64,000 nucleotides of DNA from an uncultured Lachnospiraceae bacterium (GCA_949840915.1 CATKXY010000007.1:49682-113681), one strand, 5' to 3'. Numbered from the stretch's first letter, positions 1 to 9,691 are shown. Notes: generated by a model from the sequence alone, not told the origin. Program-made: numbers and translations.

Positions 1-2
1 TG

Positions 3-2981
3 ATCCTGCAGACGCCTGTCCCGGTGTCCGCCGCGCAGTCGTCTTCTACCTATGAGGAGTACCGGGCAGGCACGATGTCGGTAAAGGAGGCGGAGGGGTA
101 TACCGTGGTATCGGTATCCACGGAGGAGGAGCTTGCCCGTCTGGCCGAGGACTGTCGTCTGGACAGCTGGTCGAGGGATAAACTGGTTCAGCTGGAGCAG
201 GATATTGAACTGGATCGGTACACGGAGCTGATGATTCCCGATTTCGGCGGAATATTTGAGGGAAACGGGCATAAGATCAGCAATCTGCATATTGAGAGCG
301 CGGGTTCTGCGGCGGGATTGTTCCGTTATCTGCAGGAGGGCGCGTCAGTTCGCAATCTACATGTTCAAGGCAGGGTGGAGCCGGACGGCACCCGCAGCCG
401 GGCAGGCGGTATCGTGGGCGTCAATTACGGTCTGATAAACGGCTGTACCTTCACGGGTCTGGTGAGCGGAGACAGTGAGGTGGGCGGCATCGCAGGCAGC
501 AATATGGAGAGCGGCGAGATCAGAAACTGTACCTCCGGCGCCGCGGTGCTGGGCAATCACTCCACAGGCGGCATCGCAGGCAGCAATCGGGGCGTCCTAT
601 CCAGATGCAAAAATACGGGAAATATCAATACCTTCAGTGAGGAGGTATTCTATGAGCTGGAGGATATCACGGTGGAGAGACTGGAGGATCTGGGCAGTAC
701 CTCCAATGTGACAGCACACACGGACACGGGAGGCATTGCAGGAATATCCTATGGAAAGCTGTATGCCTGTACCAATACGGGAACCGTGGGATATGTCCAT
801 GTGGGTTATAATGTGGGAGGCATCGCGGGCAGGCTCTCCCAGGGATATCTGTCTGACTGCCGCAATGAGGGGCATGTGCTGGGCAGAAAGGATGTGGGCG
901 GTATCGCCGGTCAGATGGAGCCGTTTCTGGTGGTGGAGTACATGACCGATAAGCTGCAGGAGCTGGATGAGGAGATGGAGACCCTTTTTGATCTTTTGGA
1001 TCACTCCGCAGAGAGTCTGGGCAGTTATGGGTCTCAGGCTGCGGATATCATGAAGAGCAGCACGGATCATCTGGATAAGGCTCATGATGCGGGCGGGCGT
1101 CTCGTGGATACGGCGGGGGAGGTATGGTATATCTACAATCAGGAGCTGCGCGGTATCGGCAGGGATATGCGCAGGCTCAACGATGAGATCAGGCCGGACG
1201 ACGGTAAGGATGGAACGGGGGACGGAGCGGACAAAGAGATAGGCTCCATCGGGCACAATATTGAGAGTTATCTGGCGGCGCTGGGGAAATTCGGCGACAG
1301 TACGGGGAAGCATCTGCAGAAAATGGCGGATGCGGCAGATGCCGGGTCGGAAGACTTTTCCAGGGATATGAGTATTTTTGAGGAGGAGCTGAGCAGAACG
1401 GGTGACGATCTGGACCGGCTGGCGGAGGTCCTGGATCAGGGAGCGGACTCGGCGGATGCCAACGCGGATGCCATCTGCAGCCAGGCCCGGGTGATTCAGA
1501 GTCTGGTGTCGGGAATTCGGGACGATTTGTTTGCATATGAGGGACTGGTAGTGGAGGACGCTTCGGATGAGTCTGCCGGGGAGGCATCCGAGGTCCTGCC
1601 CTCGGATGAAGAGTCCAAAGAGGAACTGTATGCGGAAGAAAATTACGACACGGCCAGCTTTCGGAAGGGTAAGATAGAGGGCTGCCGCAATGAGGGCAGA
1701 GTGGAAGCGGATTCCACTGTGGGCGGCATTGTGGGACAGATTGCAATTGAATATGATATGGATCCCGAGGACGATCTGACTTACACCGGGGAGGAGAGTC
1801 TTCAGATTGAGCGCAAGGTGAAGGCAGTGGTCCGGGACAGCTTAAACCGCGGAGAGATCGTGGGAAAACGAAATTATGTGGGAGGCATTGCGGGCAAAGC
1901 GGATTTCGGAGTCATCATTTCCTGCGAGTCTTACGGAGACGTGAGCAGTACAGGGGGCAGCAAGGTGGGCGGTGTGGCCGGAGCATCCGGTTATGCGATC
2001 CGCAGCTGCTATTCCATGGGGAAGCTCTCCGGACAGAATCAGGTTGGCGGTATCGTGGGCAAAGGCTGTGATGTATTTTACAGCTATGCCTATAATCAGC
2101 TGGAGGCTGAGGGAGAGTGCTGCGGCTCCATCGCGGGCATCCTGGAGGATACCGGTACTCTTTACGGCAATTATTATGTGGAAAACAACCGGGGCGGTGT
2201 GGACGGCATCGGTTATCAGGGCGGAGCCACACCTTTAAGCTACGGGGAATTTTGCGCATCCCGGGGAATACCTCAGGCATTTACCGGATTTCATCTGTCC
2301 CTCAGGGCCGGGGGAGTAGAGCTGGCCGTTTTGGAGTGCGGGTACGGCGAGTCCGTTGATAAGGATATGATTCCTGATATTCCGGTGCGGGACGGCTGTT
2401 ACGGTGTCTGGCCCGAGTTTGATTTTGACTGTGTCACCGACAATGCGGTCCTGGAGGCACAGTACGAGAGGTGGCTGGGTTCTCTTGCGGGAGAGGAGAG
2501 AGATGAGACGGGAAAAAGCCTGATCCTGGTGGAAGGGCAGTTCCTGCCGGGATCAAGACTGGAGACTGTGGAGCGAGAGAACGGTACAGAGATCGTGATC
2601 ATGCAGCCCGGATTTGAAAAGGGCCGGATACTTTCGGAGTATGAGGACTACCGCCGGCCTGTGACAGTGCGTATTTTGTGTGAGGATGCGGACAATATCC
2701 GGGTGGAGGTGGAGAGAGACGGCGCGTTCACCGAGGCTGACACAGAGGCGATAGGAGGATATGTGATTTTTGCCATGGAGGAGCCCGGCGTTTTCCGGGT
2801 GACAAAACAGGAAAATCGTGCTATGCTGACAGTAATACTTGCAGCGGCAGCGGCGCTGGTGTCTGCGGCGGTCCTGATCCGGACCGGCCGGTCTGTAAAA
2901 AGACGCCGGGCAGAGACCGCTGCAAAGAGCATGGCAGGCGAGGTAGAGAGCGGTGGAGGAGATACGGGCGGTTCTGTTTGA
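3..2981 (+). CDS. GLUG-repeat surface protein with coiled-coil insertion, 5' end outside window
   Basis: The frame is open to the left edge, and the first visible residues (LQTPVPVSAAQ) look like the end of a cleaved signal peptide, so the true start lies before the window. About bases 400-930 and 1670-2100 encode repeated GLUG-type units (VGGIAG, GGIVG, each followed by a Cys or Asn turn), which form a beta-helix in known GLUG proteins. The two repeat blocks are split by roughly 240 residues of highly charged helical sequence (about 940-1660), ending in an Asp/Glu/Ser-rich linker. A further acidic domain follows. The C-terminus has one membrane segment (bases about 2818-2880) and a basic tail, so the protein should be anchored in the membrane and face outward. 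Function is unknown; adhesion or wall attachment is a guess. The HAD gene downstream overlaps its end by 29 bases. Confidence 0.75.
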   Translation: MLQTPVPVSAAQSSSTYEEYRAGTMSVKEAEGYTVVSVSTEEELARLAEDCRLDSWSRDKLVQLEQDIELDRYTELMIPDFGGIFEGNGHKISNLHIESAGSAAGLFRYLQEGASVRNLHVQGRVEPDGTRSRAGGIVGVNYGLINGCTFTGLVSGDSEVGGIAGSNMESGEIRNCTSGAAVLGNHSTGGIAGSNRGVLSRCKNTGNINTFSEEVFYELEDITVERLEDLGSTSNVTAHTDTGGIAGISYGKLYACTNTGTVGYVHVGYNVGGIAGRLSQGYLSDCRNEGHVLGRKDVGGIAGQMEPFLVVEYMTDKLQELDEEMETLFDLLDHSAESLGSYGSQAADIMKSSTDHLDKAHDAGGRLVDTAGEVWYIYNQELRGIGRDMRRLNDEIRPDDGKDGTGDGADKEIGSIGHNIESYLAALGKFGDSTGKHLQKMADAADAGSEDFSRDMSIFEEELSRTGDDLDRLAEVLDQGADSADANADAICSQARVIQSLVSGIRDDLFAYEGLVVEDASDESAGEASEVLPSDEESKEELYAEENYDTASFRKGKIEGCRNEGRVEADSTVGGIVGQIAIEYDMDPEDDLTYTGEESLQIERKVKAVVRDSLNRGEIVGKRNYVGGIAGKADFGVIISCESYGDVSSTGGSKVGGVAGASGYAIRSCYSMGKLSGQNQVGGIVGKGCDVFYSYAYNQLEAEGECCGSIAGILEDTGTLYGNYYVENNRGGVDGIGYQGGATPLSYGEFCASRGIPQAFTGFHLSLRAGGVELAVLECGYGESVDKDMIPDIPVRDGCYGVWPEFDFDCVTDNAVLEAQYERWLGSLAGEERDETGKSLILVEGQFLPGSRLETVERENGTEIVIMQPGFEKGRILSEYEDYRRPVTVRILCEDADNIRVEVERDGAFTEADTEAIGGYVIFAMEEPGVFRVTKQENRAMLTVILAAAAALVSAAVLIRTGRSVKRRRAETAAKSMAGEVESGGGDTGGSV

Positions 2982-3603
2982 TATGGATGGTACTCTGATT
3001 GACACGGAGGGTTATTACCGGATTTTCTGGCCCCGGGCACTGGCGGAATTTGGCTTCCGGATGACGGATGAGCAGGCTCTGTCCATGCGTAGCCTGGGGA
3101 GGCCCTTTGCCCCCGGGAGACTGCGGGAGTGGTTCGGTGAGGAGCTGGACTATGCCGCGGTGCGCGAAAAAAGAAAAGAACTGATGGAGAAGGCGCTTGC
3201 GCGCGACGGGATCAAGGTGAAGCCCGGCGCGGAGGCGCTTTTGGCCTATTTGCAGAAAAGAGGGATCATCACTGCGGTAGTCACCGCCACGGACAGGGAG
3301 CGGGCGCAGCGGTATCTGTCTCAGACCGGACTCGCTCCCTGTTTCGACAGGGTGGTCAGCGCCGTGGAAGTGCGGCAGGGGAAGCCTGCGCCGGATATTT
3401 ATCTCTATGCCTGTGAGGAGCTGGGGGTAAAGCCTGAGGCCTGTGTGGCGGTGGAGGATTCTCCAAACGGCATCCTATCTGCCTGCCGGGCGGGATGCCG
3501 GGTGATCATGGTGCCGGATCAGACAGAGCCGGACGAATCCCTCTCGGAATGTCTCTGGGCATGTGTGCGTGACCTGGCGGAAATTAAGGCGCTCATACCT
3601 TGA
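2953..3603 (+). CDS. HAD-superfamily hydrolase, beta-phosphoglucomutase-like phosphatase
   Basis: A 216-residue haloacid-dehalogenase-like protein. Motif I is DMDGT near residue 10, where the first Asp is the expected nucleophile. A helical cap of the type seen in beta-phosphoglucomutase-like phosphatases follows, then a Thr-containing VVTATDR segment (motif II), a conserved Lys in RQGKPAPD (motif III), and VEDSPNG (motif IV, Mg binding). Length and motif order fit a soluble phosphatase or mutase acting on a small phosphorylated metabolite; the substrate cannot be read from sequence. The start is a GTG inside the end of the upstream surface-protein gene, preceded by AGGCGAGG, which implies translational coupling. 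Confidence 0.8.
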   Translation: MEEIRAVLFDMDGTLIDTEGYYRIFWPRALAEFGFRMTDEQALSMRSLGRPFAPGRLREWFGEELDYAAVREKRKELMEKALARDGIKVKPGAEALLAYLQKRGIITAVVTATDRERAQRYLSQTGLAPCFDRVVSAVEVRQGKPAPDIYLYACEELGVKPEACVAVEDSPNGILSACRAGCRVIMVPDQTEPDESLSECLWACVRDLAEIKALIP

Positions 3604-3646
3604 TTTTTGAGCGGGTATGTGTTATTATTTTAACGATTTGATGGCA

Positions 3647-3678
3647 ATGATTACCGGGGGCGATTTTACCGGAATCAT
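3647..3678. repeat. Inverted repeat upstream of ptb
   Basis: ATGATT-A-CCGG and CCGGAATCAT form a ten-base-pair inverted repeat with one bulged A and an 11-base spacer. It lies 28 bases before the ptb start codon, in the 102-base gap after the HAD gene. It could be an operator or an mRNA hairpin close to the ribosome site. No T-run follows, so it is not a normal terminator. Confidence 0.4.
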
Positions 3679-3705
3679 ACAGCGGGAAAAGGAGAGGAAG
3701 AGAAG

Positions 3706-4632
3706 ATGGGACAGAAGTTTGATGCGATTGCGGAGAAGGTTCAGAAATGCAGCATGAAGAAGATCGCCGTGTCCGTGGCACAGGACAACGCAGTGCTGGA
3801 GGCTGTGAAAGCGGCGAAGGAGCGCGGTATCGCGGAGGCGGTGCTGGTGGGCGACGAGGAGAAAATCCGGGAGATTGCGGCTTCCATGGGAATGGATCTG
3901 ACAGGTTATGAGATCATTGACGAGCCGGATATGATCCAGGCCTCTCTGACGGCGGTGAAGCTGGCCCATGAGGGCAAAGCCGACATGTATATGAAGGGAC
4001 TCATTGACAGCAAGAATTTCCTCAAGAGTGTGCTGGACAAGGAGGTGGGCCTGCGGACAGGGGGACCGCTGTCCCATGTGTGTGTGTTTGACATCCCCGG
4101 TATGGACAGACTGCTGTTTTTGACGGATGTGGCTTTTATGACCTATCCCACGCTGGAAGATAAGGTGAATATCATAAAAAATACGCTGCCTGTGTGCAGG
4201 GCCTGCGGTGTGGAGATGCCCAAGGTTGCGCCTCTTGCGGCGGTTGAGACAGTGAACCCCAAGATGCCTGTCACGGTGGAGGCCGCAGAGCTGACCCGCA
4301 TGTGCGAGGCGGGTGAGCTTACGGGCTGTATCGTGGACGGCCCGCTGTCCATGGACATTGCCATAGACAGGGAGGCGGCAAAGCACAAGGGAGCTACCGA
4401 CAGAAAGGTTCAGGGAGACGCGGATATCCTGCTGTTTCCTGATATCCATGCGGGTAATCTGGTGTACAAGACGATCGTGCATCTGGTGGATGTGCAGAAC
4501 GGCTGTATTCTCACAGGAACCAAGGTGCCCGTGATCCTCACCAGCCGCTCCGACAGCTTTGAGACCAAGGTAAATTCCATCATTCTGGCCGCAGTGGTGG
4601 CGGAAGAGATGAAGAAAAATCAGGAGGTATAA
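3706..4632 (+). CDS. ptb: Phosphate butyryltransferase
   Basis: A 308-residue member of the phosphate acetyl/butyryltransferase family. It exchanges the CoA of butyryl-CoA (or a branched acyl-CoA) for phosphate, giving the acyl-phosphate used by the kinase encoded next. The family signatures include an N-terminal Rossmann-like segment with [10 protein letters not shown], the [14 protein letters not shown] segment, and [13 protein letters not shown]. The length is that of clostridial Ptb and shorter than Pta. The start follows a good ribosome site (GGAGAGGAAGAGAAG). Only two bases separate it from buk, so the two genes are one operon. Family knowledge also allows branched-chain acyl substrates. 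Confidence 0.92.
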   Translation: MGQKFDAIAEKVQKCSMKKIAVSVAQDNAVLEAVKAAKERGIAEAVLVGDEEKIREIAASMGMDLTGYEIIDEPDMIQASLTAVKLAHEGKADMYMKGLIDSKNFLKSVLDKEVGLRTGGPLSHVCVFDIPGMDRLLFLTDVAFMTYPTLEDKVNIIKNTLPVCRACGVEMPKVAPLAAVETVNPKMPVTVEAAELTRMCEAGELTGCIVDGPLSMDIAIDREAAKHKGATDRKVQGDADILLFPDIHAGNLVYKTIVHLVDVQNGCILTGTKVPVILTSRSDSFETKVNSIILAAVVAEEMKKNQEV

Positions 4633-4634
4633 AA

Positions 4635-5702
4635 ATGGCTATCAAGAGTTTGATCATTAATCCCGGATCCACCTCCACCAAGATCGGTGTGTTTGAGGAT
4701 GAGACCCTTTTGTTTGAGGAGACCTTGAGACATTCCACGGAGGAGATATCCGGTTTTGCGTCTATCGTAGACCAGAAGGATTTCCGCAAAAAGATCATAA
4801 CGGATCTTCTTGCGTCAAAAGATTTTGATCTGAGATCGCTGAATGTGGTGGTGGGCCGCGGCGGTATGCTCAAGCCTATCCCCGGCGGAACCTATGCGGT
4901 GACTGACGCGCTGCTGGAAGATCTGAAGGTGGGCGTGCAGGGACAGCATGCCTCGAATCTGGGCGGTATTCTGGCGCGGGAGATCGGTGATTCCATCGGA
5001 GTGCCTTCCTATATTGTGGATCCGGTGGTGGTGGATGAGCTGATGCCGGTGTCAAGACTCTCCGGTGTGCCGGAGCTTCCCCGCGTCAGCATTTTTCATG
5101 CCCTGAATCAGAAAGCGGTGGCAAAGCGTTACGCAAGGGAGATTGGCACGCCCTATGAGTCCCTGCGGCTGATTGTGGTACATATGGGAGGCGGTGTGTC
5201 CGTGGGCGCCCATGTGGGAGGTAAGGTTGTGGACGTGTTCAACGCGTTGGACGGCGACGGTGCGTTTTCGCCTGAGAGAGCCGGGGCGGTTCCCTGCGGC
5301 TCGCTGGTGAAATTGTGCTTTTCGGGTAAATATACAGAGCAGGAAATTTATTCAAAGCTGGTGGGCAAGGGAGGATTTAACGCTTATCTTGGCACCAATG
5401 ACATGCGTGAAGTGACCCGGATGGCAAATGAGGGAAATGAGGAGGCGAAGCTGGCGAAGGCGGCTTTTCTGCATCAGGTGGCAAAGGACATCGGCTCCAT
5501 GGCATGTGTGCTGAAGGGAGAAGTGGATCAGATCATCGTCACCGGAGGTATCGCCTACGGCGCCGATGTGATCGTATCTCTGCGGGAGAGTGCCGAGTGG
5601 ATTGCTCCCTTTACGGTATATCCCGGCGAGGATGAGCTTCTGGCACTGGCACAGGGTGCGCTTCGTGTAATGAATGGCGAGGAGCAGGTCTGCAAATACT
5701 GA
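4635..5702 (+). CDS. buk: Butyrate kinase
   Basis: A 355-residue ASKHA-fold acyl kinase. It transfers phosphate from butyryl-phosphate to ADP, making ATP and butyrate (or runs in reverse). The N-terminal [13 protein letters not shown] is the adenosine/phosphate-1 motif, and [15 protein letters not shown] and ITGGIAYG-like (VTGGIAYG) glycine-rich loops follow as expected. The length fits Buk rather than acetate kinase (about 400). It lies two bases after ptb. With Ptb it gives substrate-level phosphorylation at the end of butyrate formation; the genes for making butyryl-CoA are not in this window. Confidence 0.93.
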   Translation: MAIKSLIINPGSTSTKIGVFEDETLLFEETLRHSTEEISGFASIVDQKDFRKKIITDLLASKDFDLRSLNVVVGRGGMLKPIPGGTYAVTDALLEDLKVGVQGQHASNLGGILAREIGDSIGVPSYIVDPVVVDELMPVSRLSGVPELPRVSIFHALNQKAVAKRYAREIGTPYESLRLIVVHMGGGVSVGAHVGGKVVDVFNALDGDGAFSPERAGAVPCGSLVKLCFSGKYTEQEIYSKLVGKGGFNAYLGTNDMREVTRMANEGNEEAKLAKAAFLHQVAKDIGSMACVLKGEVDQIIVTGGIAYGADVIVSLRESAEWIAPFTVYPGEDELLALAQGALRVMNGEEQVCKY

Positions 5703-5751
5703 CAGGGTGTAACCAATTATCATAAATTTGAGGAGAACAGAGGGCGAGAAT

Positions 5752-7107
5752 GTGAAAATTAGACAGAGTGTGTGGCAGAGTGTTTCGCCCATGAAGCTGA
5801 TCCTGAGCGGCTACTGCCTGATTATTTTGGTGGGGACTTTGCTGCTGTCACTGCCGGCCGCTACAAGGGGGCCGGAGGGGACGCCGGTGACAGACTGTTT
5901 CTTTACGGCCACCTCGGCTACCTGTGTCACAGGACTGATACGGTATGATACCTACACTCACTGGACTGTCTTCGGCCAGCTTGTCATTCTGGGAATGATA
6001 CAGATCGGCGGCATCGGGTTTATGACGGTTGCGATCCTGGTGATGCTTCTGGCGAAGCGCAGAATCGGTCTGAGCCAACGATTTATCATGCAGAACTCCA
6101 TCTCCGCGCCGCAGATCGGCGGCATCGTGAGGATGACTAAATTTATTGCGCTGGGGACTTTGTTCCTGGAGGCTGTGGGAGCGCTGCTTTTGAGTTTTGA
6201 TTTTGTGCCCAGATATGGCTGGAGGCAGGGGCTTTATTTCTCCGTGTTCCACTCGGTCTCTGCCTTTTGCAATGCGGGATTTGATCTGATGGGCGGTTCG
6301 CGGGGCCCCTTTTCCTCCCTGACGGGGATGGCGGACAATCATTATGTGAACATGGTGCTGATGCTTTTGATCTTTGTGGGAGGTCTGGGCTTTTTTGTCT
6401 GGCGTGATCTGAGGGTGAACCGCTTCCGCCTCGGCAGGCTGCAGCTGCAGAGTAAGATGGTGCTGTCCATCAGCCTGAGTCTGGTGATTCTGGGTGCGGC
6501 GGTATTTTTCGTTCTGGAGAGTCGGCACCGTATGCTGGACGGTATGAGTTTACCGGATAAGCTATGGGCCTGCCTGTTTCAGTCCGTGTCTGCCAGAACG
6601 GCCGGATTTAACACGGTGGATCTGGCGGCCATGACGGAGCCGGGGATTCTGACGATGATCTGCCTGATGTTTATCGGCGGTTCGACCGGTTCCACCGCGG
6701 GAGGCATCAAGACCACAACTTTCTGGGTGCTGTGTGTCAGCGTTTTCACCACCTTTCGGCGCAAGAAGAACGTGGAGGCATTTGGGCGCCGGATGGAGGA
6801 GAGCATCACCCGCACGGCTTCCTGCGTATTTATGACGTATCTGGTGCTCACGGTTTCGGCGGCCATCGCCATATCCGCTCTGGAGGAAATTCCTGTTTTG
6901 ACGGCATTGTTTGAGACGGTATCCGCCATGGCTACCGTGGGTCTGACATTGGGAATCACACCCGGGGTGGGAATGGCGTCCAAATTGATCCTGGCCTTTC
7001 TGATGTTGTGCGGACGCGTTGGTTCTGTCACGATGCTGTTAGCATTCTCGTCCGAGAAGCGGGTCATCAGTTCCAGACTGCCTTTGGAAAAGATACAGGT
7101 GGGATAA
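5752..7107 (+). CDS. ktrB: Potassium uptake channel subunit, TrkH/KtrB family
   Basis: An integral membrane protein of about 451 residues from the chosen GTG start; a TTG eight codons earlier at 5728 is possible but would swallow the AGGAG ribosome site. Four repeated membrane-pore-membrane units are visible, each with the selectivity-filter glycine: TSATCVTGL, SAFCNAGFD, SARTAGFNT and SAMATVGLT. This is the TrkH/KtrB potassium translocator pattern. KtrB pairs with the regulatory ring protein KtrA, which is encoded 38 bases downstream. The match to KtrB rather than TrkH rests on the length and on the small single-RCK partner. Confidence 0.88.
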   Translation: MKIRQSVWQSVSPMKLILSGYCLIILVGTLLLSLPAATRGPEGTPVTDCFFTATSATCVTGLIRYDTYTHWTVFGQLVILGMIQIGGIGFMTVAILVMLLAKRRIGLSQRFIMQNSISAPQIGGIVRMTKFIALGTLFLEAVGALLLSFDFVPRYGWRQGLYFSVFHSVSAFCNAGFDLMGGSRGPFSSLTGMADNHYVNMVLMLLIFVGGLGFFVWRDLRVNRFRLGRLQLQSKMVLSISLSLVILGAAVFFVLESRHRMLDGMSLPDKLWACLFQSVSARTAGFNTVDLAAMTEPGILTMICLMFIGGSTGSTAGGIKTTTFWVLCVSVFTTFRRKKNVEAFGRRMEESITRTASCVFMTYLVLTVSAAIAISALEEIPVLTALFETVSAMATVGLTLGITPGVGMASKLILAFLMLCGRVGSVTMLLAFSSEKRVISSRLPLEKIQVG

Positions 7108-7145
7108 AATGCGGGAAGATTGTAGATAAAGTAGGGGGATTCGTG

Positions 7146-7787
7146 ATGAAATCGATTTTGATTATTGGACTGGGGCGTTTTGGCCGTCACATGGCACAGA
7201 CCTTTCTTGAGAATGGTCATGAGGTCATGGCTGTGGATCACAGCGAGGACAGGGCTGATGCGGCAGTGGGGCTGATACAGCAGATACTCATCGGAGATGC
7301 CACGGATGAGCGTTTTATGGAGAGTCTTGGAATCGGCAATTTTGATCTGGCGGTGGTCGCCGTGGGAGAGAATTTCCAGACAGTGCTGGAGATCACAGTG
7401 CTCTTGAAGGATCTGGGCTGCCGTTATATTGTGGCCAGGGCTACCAGAGATGTGCACAAAAAACTTCTGCTGCGCAACGGAGCGGATTATGTGACCTATG
7501 CGGAGCGTGAGATTGCCGAGCGCCTGGCTATCAAATTCGGTGCGGACAATATTTTTGATTATGTGGAGCTCACGCCGGAGATCGGAATTTACGAGATTGC
7601 GGTTCCCGAGAAATGGCGGGGAAAGAGCATGGTGGAGCTGTCAATCCGAAACAGGTATCATGTCAGCGTTCTGGCTACCAAAAAGCAGGATAGAATCTTT
7701 CCGCTGCCCCATCCCAACCATGTGTTTGAGGCGCAGGAGAGTATCATGGTCATGGGGACTGCGGAGGACATCCGTGCCATCACCTAA
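7146..7787 (+). CDS. ktrA: Potassium uptake regulatory subunit KtrA (RCK domain)
   Basis: A 213-residue cytoplasmic protein. Residues 1-130 are a TrkA-N (RCK) Rossmann domain with the nucleotide-binding GLGRFGRHMA loop and an acidic residue at the end of strand two (MAVDHSE). Residues 140-213 are a TrkA-C domain. KtrA forms an octameric ring that binds ATP/ADP (and often c-di-AMP on TrkA-C) and gates KtrB. The ATG at 7146 follows GTAGGGGG and begins the family's conserved strand, so longer in-frame starts overlapping ktrB are not used. It ends 17 bases from the convergent AraC gene. Confidence 0.88.
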   Translation: MKSILIIGLGRFGRHMAQTFLENGHEVMAVDHSEDRADAAVGLIQQILIGDATDERFMESLGIGNFDLAVVAVGENFQTVLEITVLLKDLGCRYIVARATRDVHKKLLLRNGADYVTYAEREIAERLAIKFGADNIFDYVELTPEIGIYEIAVPEKWRGKSMVELSIRNRYHVSVLATKKQDRIFPLPHPNHVFEAQESIMVMGTAEDIRAIT

Positions 7788-7804
7788 ACTGCGGCAGATA
7801 TCCC

Positions 7805-8626
7805 TCAGTCGGGATTCTTACGGAATTCCCTGGGGGATTTTCCATATACTTTTTTGAATAAATCTTTGAAGTAATTGCTGTCGTTAAATCCGTATTCCAA
7901 GGCGATGGCAGTGATGGAGCTGTCTGTGGTGAGCAGTGCTGTCCGGGCATATTTCAGGCGCACATAATTCAGATATTCCTTGAAGCCCATCCCGGTGGTC
8001 TGCTTGAATTTCTTGCTGAAATAGGTAGGGCTTAAGGAGGCCACGGCGGATACCTCTTCCAGAGTCAGATGCTGCTTGAAATTCTTGTAAATGTACTTAG
8101 TGGCCAGCAGAATCTCCGCATCCCTGGCGTTGAGCAGACCCGGATCCTGTTCAGCCAGCACGGAATGACGCATGAGCGTCAGGAGCACTTCCTGGAGATA
8201 GATGCTCATAAAGGCATCAGAATATTCGTCGATTTGTGTGCGCTCGGAGAGCATGCGGGAGAGCAGTCCGTCAAAGGCCTCCTGATAGAGCGCAGGAACG
8301 CTTCCCATGAAGGACTGCCGCGTGAGTCCGCTGTTTATGAGCAGATGTTCCTTTTTGAAAGTGATCAGGCAGATCTCACAGCTCTCTCCTTCTTTATACA
8401 GAGAGTGATGCAGTTCTCCCGGTGCGATGAAGACGAAATCCCCTTTTGTCAGCCGATAGACACTGTCATTTAACAGATAATGGCACTGTCCGGAGAGCAG
8501 ATAAAAAATCTCGTAAAAATTGTGGAAATGATCGGGCTGGGGGGGACAAAAATCGCCCCGCTTTCCTTTGGTGATGACGGCTTTTTTGATATCTCTCAGG
8601 CAGCTAATATGTGTGTCGGTGCTCAT
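7805..8626 (-). CDS. AraC-family transcriptional regulator
   Basis: A 273-residue regulator. The N-terminal half is a cupin sugar- or ligand-sensing domain (HNFYEIFYLLSG, GDFVFIAPGELHH). The C-terminal hundred residues hold the two helix-turn-helix motifs of AraC proteins, with the signature IALEYGFNDSNYFKDLFKK-type second helix and the ending GKSPREFRK. It is transcribed away from the esterase gene at 8832, with a 205-base AT-rich intergenic region that contains direct repeats suited to AraC binding. It is therefore likely to control that esterase and itself. The ligand is unknown; a sugar released from plant polysaccharide is plausible. Confidence 0.88.
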   Translation of the reverse strand: MSTDTHISCLRDIKKAVITKGKRGDFCPPQPDHFHNFYEIFYLLSGQCHYLLNDSVYRLTKGDFVFIAPGELHHSLYKEGESCEICLITFKKEHLLINSGLTRQSFMGSVPALYQEAFDGLLSRMLSERTQIDEYSDAFMSIYLQEVLLTLMRHSVLAEQDPGLLNARDAEILLATKYIYKNFKQHLTLEEVSAVASLSPTYFSKKFKQTTGMGFKEYLNYVRLKYARTALLTTDSSITAIALEYGFNDSNYFKDLFKKVYGKSPREFRKNPD

Positions 8627-8715
8627 GATGCCTCCCGTGGTTATTATGCAGTGTTGTCTGTATCTATGTCCATCATATCATAATTCTCATGAACATGCTA
8701 TGAAATAACACAAAA

Positions 8716-8760
8716 AAACAGTAAAATAATTAAAAACAGGTAGAAAATCATTAGAAACAG
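8716..8760 (+). promoter_or_regulatory. Direct repeats, candidate AraC-regulator binding sites
   Basis: AAACAG occurs at 8716, 8734 and 8755, each followed within a base or two by a TAAAAT- or TAGAAAAT-like run. The copies are spaced 18 and 21 bases, about two helical turns, which is the usual layout of AraC half-sites. The third copy overlaps the -35 region of the esterase promoter. Binding is inferred from position only. Confidence 0.4.
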
Positions 8761-8780
8761 ATAAAAATTTATCCTATAAT
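8751..8780 (+). promoter_or_regulatory. Promoter of the esterase gene
   Basis: A perfect TATAAT (8775-8780) lies 52 bases before the esterase start. The -35 region is poor (TTAGAA at 8751 or TAGAAA at 8752, with 18- or 17-base spacing). This is typical of a promoter that needs an activator such as the divergent AraC protein. Confidence 0.55.
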
Positions 8781-8831
8781 AAGAGCGTAGTAATTCTTCA
8801 TGCTACACCGCTGTTTCGGAATGGAGGAAAA

Positions 8832-9647
8832 ATGAAAACTGAGGTACTTACGATTCGAGTAGACGGTTCTTGTCCGGAGGCGAAGCTTTACACATATATT
8901 CAGGACAGCTCCAGAGTAATGAAGATAAAGGAACGGCCCTTTATTCTCATCTGTCCGGGCGGCGGTTTTACCAGCGTTGCAATTCGGGAGGGCGAGCCTT
9001 TGGCGGTCCGCTTTCTCGCAATGGGATATCATGTGGCCGTGCTTCGGTATTCCTGTACCCCGGCGGTTTTTCCGACGGCGCTGCTTGAGCTGGCGTCGGC
9101 GGTAAAGTTGATCCATGATCATTCGGAGGAGTGGCTGGTACAGACCGATAAAATTTTTGTGCTCGGTTGTTCTGCGGGAGGGCATATCGCAGCAAGTCTC
9201 GGGATGTTCTGGCATGAGTCCTGGCTGGCGGAAAAAGCGGGAGTAAAAAACGAGATTTTGAGGCCCGCCGGAATGATTTTATGCTATCCGGCCATCAATA
9301 TGCCAGAGATTTTTGCAGAGACACTGTTGGCGGGACAGAATACAGAAGAGATGCGAGAGCTGGTTGCGCTGGAACAACAGGTGTCGGAGCATACCCCCGA
9401 AGCGTTTATCTGGCATACCTATTCGGATGCCGTAGTCCCTGTGGAAAATTCGCTGAGACTGATCACGGCGATGAGAAAATATCAGATTCCGGTGGAGTTT
9501 CATATGTATCCCCGGGGAGAGCACGGGCTGGCGGCGGCAGATGAGCTTACACAGCATGCCAACGGGTCCAAGTTTCAAAAAGAATGTCAAAGCTGGCTGG
9601 AATTGGTTCACACATGGCTGCGTGAACGGGCAGGATTTGATTCCTGA
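8832..9647 (+). CDS. Alpha/beta-hydrolase, acetylesterase-like
   Basis: A 271-residue cytoplasmic alpha/beta-hydrolase of the esterase/lipase type often annotated as acetyl xylan or carbohydrate esterase. The oxyanion segment is ICPGGGFTSVA. The nucleophile elbow is LGCSAGGH (Ser in GxSxG). The acid is the Asp in HTYSDAVVPV, and the base is the His in YPRGEHGL. There is no signal peptide, so it should deacetylate imported oligosaccharides. The ATG follows GGAGGAAAA. It stands alone as a single-gene unit divergent from the AraC regulator and ended by the hairpin at 9692. The exact substrate is not determined; xylan or pectin oligomers are likely. Confidence 0.8.
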   Translation: MKTEVLTIRVDGSCPEAKLYTYIQDSSRVMKIKERPFILICPGGGFTSVAIREGEPLAVRFLAMGYHVAVLRYSCTPAVFPTALLELASAVKLIHDHSEEWLVQTDKIFVLGCSAGGHIAASLGMFWHESWLAEKAGVKNEILRPAGMILCYPAINMPEIFAETLLAGQNTEEMRELVALEQQVSEHTPEAFIWHTYSDAVVPVENSLRLITAMRKYQIPVEFHMYPRGEHGLAAADELTQHANGSKFQKECQSWLELVHTWLRERAGFDS

Positions 9648-9691
9648 ATCATTTTGCTTTCCTTTCTATTTCTCCTATAGAATCCCTATAA

